From contig DYHU01000151.1 in the NCBI GenBank assembly GCA_020724025.1, positions 1 to 8,816 on the forward strand: DNA of 8,816 nucleotides, read 5' to 3'. The DNA is from Syntrophorhabdus sp. (GTDB lineage: Bacteria; Desulfobacterota; BSN033; UBA1163). Shown one piece after another: positions 5,919-8,816 of the stretch (positions are counted from its first letter, which is position 1; every line of letters starts with the position of its first letter). The notes beneath the pieces were generated by a model. The model made no database searches, was not told the DNA's origin, and worked only from the letters and a program-made list of their open reading frames with translations. The translations under genes were made by a program, and so were the position numbers.

Positions 5919-6830
5919 TTAACTCCGGCCATTTCCTTCAATGACGGTGGCGATGTGGCGGACCATCTGGCGATAGACATCGAGGAAGATGTCGGGAGAG
6001 AGGAAGTAGTCAGGGTTCTCGTCATAAAAGGAAGAGATCAACTTCTTTGCCGCCTCATCGATATCGCGGGTGGACTGGTAGGCCTCTTCCATCTGAGCCC
6101 GTTTCTTTTTCGCCATCTCGATCGTTACCGGGATGAATCTCCCGGCTTCTTCTCCGACCACATATCCATAGTGGTCGGCGCAGTAGTATTCCACTTCGAG
6201 AGGCTTTAATCGCTCAAGACTCTCCTGATACTTGGTGTAGTTAGAATTACCTGAGGTGACGATCGTCTCATCGAATGGAATGCCTCCCCCATCCGTGGGA
6301 AAGAGAGCTTTGAACTCAGGAAGATAGGCCGCAATACAGCACGATGAATGGCCTGGGATTTCAAGGATCGAAACCTCTATGCCACCCAGATCGATCCGGT
6401 CCCCTTCCCGGACCGTTCTGCCGGAAACATCATCCCTCCACTCCAGGTCGTATTCTGAATAGATCCCTTCCCGTTGCATCCTCTTTGCCACATTCCGGCT
6501 GAACTCATTGATCGTAACGACGGCCTTCTCCATCTTGAGGAGCTCCCACGCCCTTTCGGAACCACAGACTTCAATCCCCGGATGTCTGCGTTTGAAGAAG
6601 GGAATGATCCCCACGTGATCGAAATGGGAGTGAAGGATCAGAACCTTTTTAATCCTGCTCTCATCGATTCCAAATTCTTTAAACTGTTCAAGGAGATCCG
6701 GAACGATGTAGCTCATGCCTCCGCTCACAATCATGGAGCCATCCTTCCCTTCCAGAAGATAAACCCCTGATTCTTTGCGGCCTAAAAACCAGATGTGATC
6801 CCGAACTTTCCCCGGTTTGCGAATTCTCAT
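5919..6830 (-). CDS. Metallo-beta-lactamase-fold hydrolase with helical C-terminal extension
   Basis: This is a 303-residue soluble protein. All family ligands are present: HSHFDH (H67, H69, D71, H72), H161 in IPGHSS, D180 in FPTDGG and H220 in ADHYG. The metal domain ends near residue 225. About 80 residues of mostly helical, charged sequence follow (232-296), longer than in the other metallo-beta-lactamase-fold protein of this window, with which it shares only the motifs. An unusual insert (about 95-135) between the first and second ligand groups could shape the substrate pocket. The substrate is unknown. ATG 6830 follows a purine-rich GGAAGGGAAG stretch. It is the first gene of an operon with the M28 peptidase, served by the promoter at 6863-6891. 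Confidence 0.9.
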   Translation of the reverse strand: MRIRKPGKVRDHIWFLGRKESGVYLLEGKDGSMIVSGGMSYIVPDLLEQFKEFGIDESRIKKVLILHSHFDHVGIIPFFKRRHPGIEVCGSERAWELLKMEKAVVTINEFSRNVAKRMQREGIYSEYDLEWRDDVSGRTVREGDRIDLGGIEVSILEIPGHSSCCIAAYLPEFKALFPTDGGGIPFDETIVTSGNSNYTKYQESLERLKPLEVEYYCADHYGYVVGEEAGRFIPVTIEMAKKKRAQMEEAYQSTRDIDEAAKKLISSFYDENPDYFLSPDIFLDVYRQMVRHIATVIEGNGRS

Positions 6831-6862
6831 GGATTTCTTCCCTTCCTGATCGGAGTCGCCTC

Positions 6863-6891
6863 AATATAACAAAAAGACAGGATTATGGCAA
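6863..6891 (-). promoter_or_regulatory. Sigma-70 promoter of the metallo-beta-lactamase-fold/M28 operon
   Basis: On the minus strand TTGCCA (6886-6891) and TATATT (6863-6868) are 17 bases apart, each matching five of six consensus positions. Transcription should start near 6856, giving a leader of about 26 bases that carries the ribosome binding site. The -35 box overlaps the first ATG of the sigma-factor remnant on the other strand. Confidence 0.6.
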
Positions 6892-7106
6892 TTACAGGGG
6901 GGTTTACCCATCAGGAGATTGCCGAAACCCTCGGGATCAGCGTCGAAAATGTTAAAGTGAAGCTTCACCGGGCCCGAAAAAGATTAAAAACTATCCTTGA
7001 GGAAAAATGTGCTTTTGAGAGAGACGAGAGAAATGTTTTTATCTGTATGCCTGCCGAACAGAAACCGGAGAAGATAAAGACTCCGTCGAATAAGAGGAAG
7101 GGATGA
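6870..7106 (+). pseudogene. 5'-truncated ECF sigma factor, region 4 remnant
   Basis: The 73-residue frame from ATG 6885 matches only the C-terminal DNA-binding part of an ECF sigma-70 factor. GFTHQEIAETLGISVENVK (residues 6-24) is the region 4 helix-turn-helix that reads -35 boxes, followed by LHRARKRLK and a basic tail. Regions 2 and the linker, about 100 residues needed to bind core polymerase and -10 boxes, are missing. The frame is closed by TAA at 6867-6869, directly upstream, and the residues read before ATG (QKDRI) still look like sigma-factor sequence, pointing to a 5' deletion rather than a short gene. Two residues or so seem lost between RIMAI and GGFTHQE. There is no good ribosome binding site. 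It could still be a small DNA-binding protein, but decay is more likely. Confidence 0.6.
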
Positions 7107-7212
7107 TAAATATAAGCGGTCGGTGAGAGTTACTTGCGGAGTATGAACGCTCCGGCAACCCGTATCCGTTTTTAAAAATGGGAACCTTTGTCAAAGAGAG
7201 ATCTGTTGCCGA

Positions 7213-8331
7213 CTATTTCAGTTTAAAGAGATGGAGTGCGTTTTCATAAGCGATCTTATTGGCAAGTTCTGGAGGAAGGACAGCAAGCAGGTGTTCCGTT
7301 TCAACCCTCTTCCCTCTGGGAGGTCCTATCTGGAAGGGGGCTCTTGGCGTTACATAAAAAATGTCGCTGCCGATGACAAACCGGTCCGGGTAGGTTTGGA
7401 TCAGGTTGAGCCATTCCGGTTTGATTCGGAAGTCCTCTGTCAGGGGCCTCATCTCAGCCAGGCTGTCCCGCCTGATCTTGAAGCTCATGTAGAGGTTGGG
7501 ATGCCTGCCCAACAGTTGGGCGCAAAGCTCCGGGGTACGGTGCCCGGTATTGCACCATCCCGCATGGGCCCAGATGACCCTGGCATTCCGGTTGTGAGCG
7601 AGCAACCGCTCGAAGGCCGCGATGTTTGTACGCAGGACCTTCGGATTATGAGGGGATTCGAGCCTTCGGATCTTTGGCAAGTCCATGTCTTGGGGAACAG
7701 CCTCCATATGGATGTCAATGGGCACTCCATGGCGTGCGGCAATGTCGGAGAGAAACAAAAATAAGGGGTGGTCCGGAGGGGCCGATAGATAGGGATGGTC
7801 GTAATTTAAAGAGAGGTGTTCTGCCGTCAGTTCTCCAAATCCGATGGCTCCCTTCGAAAGAATCTCTACGGCCGTCTTCTCAAACCGGCTCTCCATCCCT
7901 TGTCTCAGAGTCCCCCCCCGCACGGCCTGGTGAATCATCACGTTAAGTGTCCCCCCGCCTCCCAGAAAAGCAAACGTACCGGGAAACTTCCTGGCAATGC
8001 GGACCAGATCCTCAAAGGTGAACCGATGGGGATGGTCCGGAGAGAAAGGGGGAGGCATGATAAACATCTTTTTGATCCCGGACTGCTTCATGGCGGCCAT
8101 GGCCATTCTGGCCGCTCCCTCATAGTCCATTTCATCAATGCCCTGACGCCCGCCAAAACGTCCGAAGAGGTGGTTGTGGGTATCAATGAACCCAATGCTC
8201 CTCTGTGTGAGAGACTCTCCGGGCATGCTGGCAGGTTTCCTTTCAATATTCTCCGTAATGGCAGGACCACAACCCAAAGACATTGCCATCAAACACACAC
8301 ACGCTATGATCGCCAACAAAACCCTTTTCAT
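7213..8331 (-). CDS. Lipoprotein amidohydrolase (amidohydrolase-2-like metal hydrolase)
   Basis: This is a 372-residue protein with a lipoprotein signal: MKR, a hydrophobic stretch to residue 20, then SLGC with C21 as the lipidated residue. It should be anchored to a membrane facing the periplasm. The mature part is a TIM-barrel amidohydrolase: DTHNH (H52, H54), E167 in FGELTAEH, H208 in IDIHME, H256 in WAHAGW and D323 in IGSDIFY are the expected metal and catalytic residues. Amidohydrolases of this branch hydrolyse or decarboxylate small organic substrates such as lactones and aromatic acids; which one is unknown. ATG 8331 is used because AAGGA lies five bases upstream and it opens the signal peptide; an in-frame ATG at 8352 adds seven residues with a poorer site. 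A weak promoter (TTGTCA 8423-8428, 17-base spacer, CAGTAT) may serve it. It is convergent with the sigma remnant. Confidence 0.88.
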   Translation of the reverse strand: MKRVLLAIIACVCLMAMSLGCGPAITENIERKPASMPGESLTQRSIGFIDTHNHLFGRFGGRQGIDEMDYEGAARMAMAAMKQSGIKKMFIMPPPFSPDHPHRFTFEDLVRIARKFPGTFAFLGGGGTLNVMIHQAVRGGTLRQGMESRFEKTAVEILSKGAIGFGELTAEHLSLNYDHPYLSAPPDHPLFLFLSDIAARHGVPIDIHMEAVPQDMDLPKIRRLESPHNPKVLRTNIAAFERLLAHNRNARVIWAHAGWCNTGHRTPELCAQLLGRHPNLYMSFKIRRDSLAEMRPLTEDFRIKPEWLNLIQTYPDRFVIGSDIFYVTPRAPFQIGPPRGKRVETEHLLAVLPPELANKIAYENALHLFKLK

Positions 8332-8453
8332 CCTGTTCCTTCCGGAGATCATTTCTTGATTACCGACGCCTGATAACGAATTGATTCGCTGAAAAGTGGA
8401 TACTGTTAGCCTTTTATTTGATTGACAATTGAAGATGTGACCCCAACTGGAAA

Positions 8454-8478
8454 GGGATTAACCGGCAAGGTTAACCCC
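8454..8478 (-). terminator. Hairpin downstream of tRNA-Ala, possible terminator
   Basis: A 10-bp stem with one mismatch or G-U pair (8454-8463 with 8469-8478) encloses a 5-base loop. It lies 11 bases after the 3' end of the tRNA in the direction of its transcription. Only three T residues follow on that strand, so termination efficiency is uncertain. Confidence 0.4.
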
Positions 8479-8489
8479 TTCTGATTTTC

Positions 8490-8565
8490 TGGTGGAGCAG
8501 AGGGGATTTGAACCCCCGACCTCCAGAGTGCGATTCTGGCGCTCTCCCAGCTGAGCTACTGCCCC
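8490..8565 (-). tRNA. tRNA-Ala, anticodon CGC
   Basis: This 76-base cloverleaf on the minus strand has an encoded CCA end. The acceptor arm GGGGCAG/CTGCTCC includes the G3-U70 pair that identifies alanine tRNA. The D arm GCTC/GAGC, the anticodon stem CCAGA/TCTGG with a 7-base loop, and the T arm with GGTTCAAATCC are all intact. The anticodon CGC (8530-8532 on the complementary strand) reads GCG codons. No base is missing from the conserved positions. No integrase or attachment-site duplicate is seen next to it. Confidence 0.96.
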
Positions 8566-8573
8566 ATTTCAGC

Positions 8574-8601
8574 GTGACTCGTGATTCGTGAATCGTGAAT
8601 G
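8574..8601. repeat. Four tandem heptamers upstream of the tRNA
   Basis: GTGACTC, GTGATTC, GTGAATC and GTGAATG follow one another without gaps in the stretch from which the tRNA is transcribed. A related, shorter GTGATTT tandem lies around 2668-2682 in another intergenic region. The function is unknown. Confidence 0.6.
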
Positions 8602-8627
8602 GGAAAAAATCTTAAATTATTGTATCA

Positions 8628-8812
8628 TTAAATTTGATGGTCTCGTAAAAAGTATGAAAAGGCTATTTTCTGTCATTCCTGCGCAGGCAGGAATCCAGGG
8701 CTTCCTGTGAAAACAGGAACCCAGATGTTTATGGTTCCCTGCTTTCGCAGGGACGGCGTCTGGATTCCCGTTTTCACGGGAATGACGATTTTTTACGAAT
8801 TCATTAAATTTA
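8628..8812. repeat. 185-bp hairpin-array element with terminal inverted repeats
   Basis: The ends are imperfect inverted repeats of about 24 bases (8628-8652 and 8788-8812) sharing TTAAATTT near the edge and TCGTAAAAA inside. Between them stand four hairpins with 7-8-bp perfect stems and 4-base loops: 8675-8694 (loop GCAG), 8702-8719 (GAAA), 8736-8753 (TTTC) and 8764-8783 (TTTC). The left arm (8635-8681) is found again in inverted orientation at 42-88. No ORF is present. This is a non-coding dispersed element of the MITE or REP-cluster type. Confidence 0.75.
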
Positions 8813-8816
8813 AACT

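Noticed and set aside
5885..6025. N-terminal extension of the M28 peptidase frame
   Set aside because: It lies within the end of the upstream gene in another frame, is rich in S and T of low complexity and has no homology-like motif; the capping region begins after residue 48 of the longest frame.
7134..7158. Hairpin TTGCGGAG/CTCCGGCAA after the sigma remnant as a terminator
   Set aside because: The stem has a bulge and the nearest T run starts about 12 bases later, so it does not look like an intrinsic terminator.
7816..8373. Plus-strand 185-codon frame opposite the amidohydrolase
   Set aside because: It is a shadow of a gene with complete catalytic motifs and is rich in P, H and R as expected from antisense reading.
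8490..8816. tRNA-Ala as an integration site of a genomic island
   Set aside because: No integrase gene and no direct repeat of the tRNA 3' end was found in the window.

Overview
This 8.8-kb window looks like ordinary-density bacterial chromosome of medium GC, with Shine-Dalgarno-led genes, sigma-70-type promoters and a CCA-encoded tRNA. The gene set is a degenerate HtrA-like periplasmic protein, metallo-beta-lactamase-fold and HD hydrolases, a lone SagB-like nitroreductase and a lipoprotein amidohydrolase. Together with many hairpin-forming intergenic repeats, this suggests an uncultured, probably anaerobic or syntrophic Gram-negative lineage such as Desulfobacterota or a relative. That placement is an inference from general impression, not from a marker gene. 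No phage, plasmid or CRISPR signature is visible.

Layout. The window opens inside a hairpin repeat (1-91), followed by a 60-residue membrane protein. Convergent to that gene is a secreted HtrA/PDZ protein whose three protease catalytic positions all appear substituted. The next gap holds two nested-palindrome elements; one (1634-1764) has 16-bp terminal inverted repeats and a 4-bp TTAG duplication and looks like a MITE. Then come a metallo-beta-lactamase-fold hydrolase (minus) diverging from an HD-domain phosphohydrolase (plus), and a convergent SagB-type nitroreductase.

The centre (3945-4885) is the most distinctive part. It holds a perfect consensus sigma-70 promoter and a leader with three small AT-rich palindromes. 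These precede a possible 41-codon ORF whose stop overlaps (ATGA) the start of a nucleotidyltransferase-fold protein of the MNT/AbiEii type. This has the outline of a small toxin-antitoxin or abortive-infection-like module.

Right of it, a minus-strand two-gene operon encodes a second metallo-beta-lactamase-fold protein and an M28 metallopeptidase, with a good promoter whose -35 box overlaps the start of a 5'-truncated ECF sigma-factor remnant. A membrane-anchored amidohydrolase and tRNA-Ala(CGC) follow. The window closes with a 185-bp element carrying four hairpins between imperfect terminal inverted repeats. Its inner arm matches the repeat at the left edge in inverted orientation (45 of 47 bases).

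Functional coherence is limited. Most genes are stand-alone hydrolases, and the only convincing operons are the metallo-beta-lactamase/M28 pair and the nucleotidyltransferase with its possible short partner. Genes are repeatedly arranged in convergent pairs with very short gaps (16 and 12 bp), and the repeats sit in the larger gaps.
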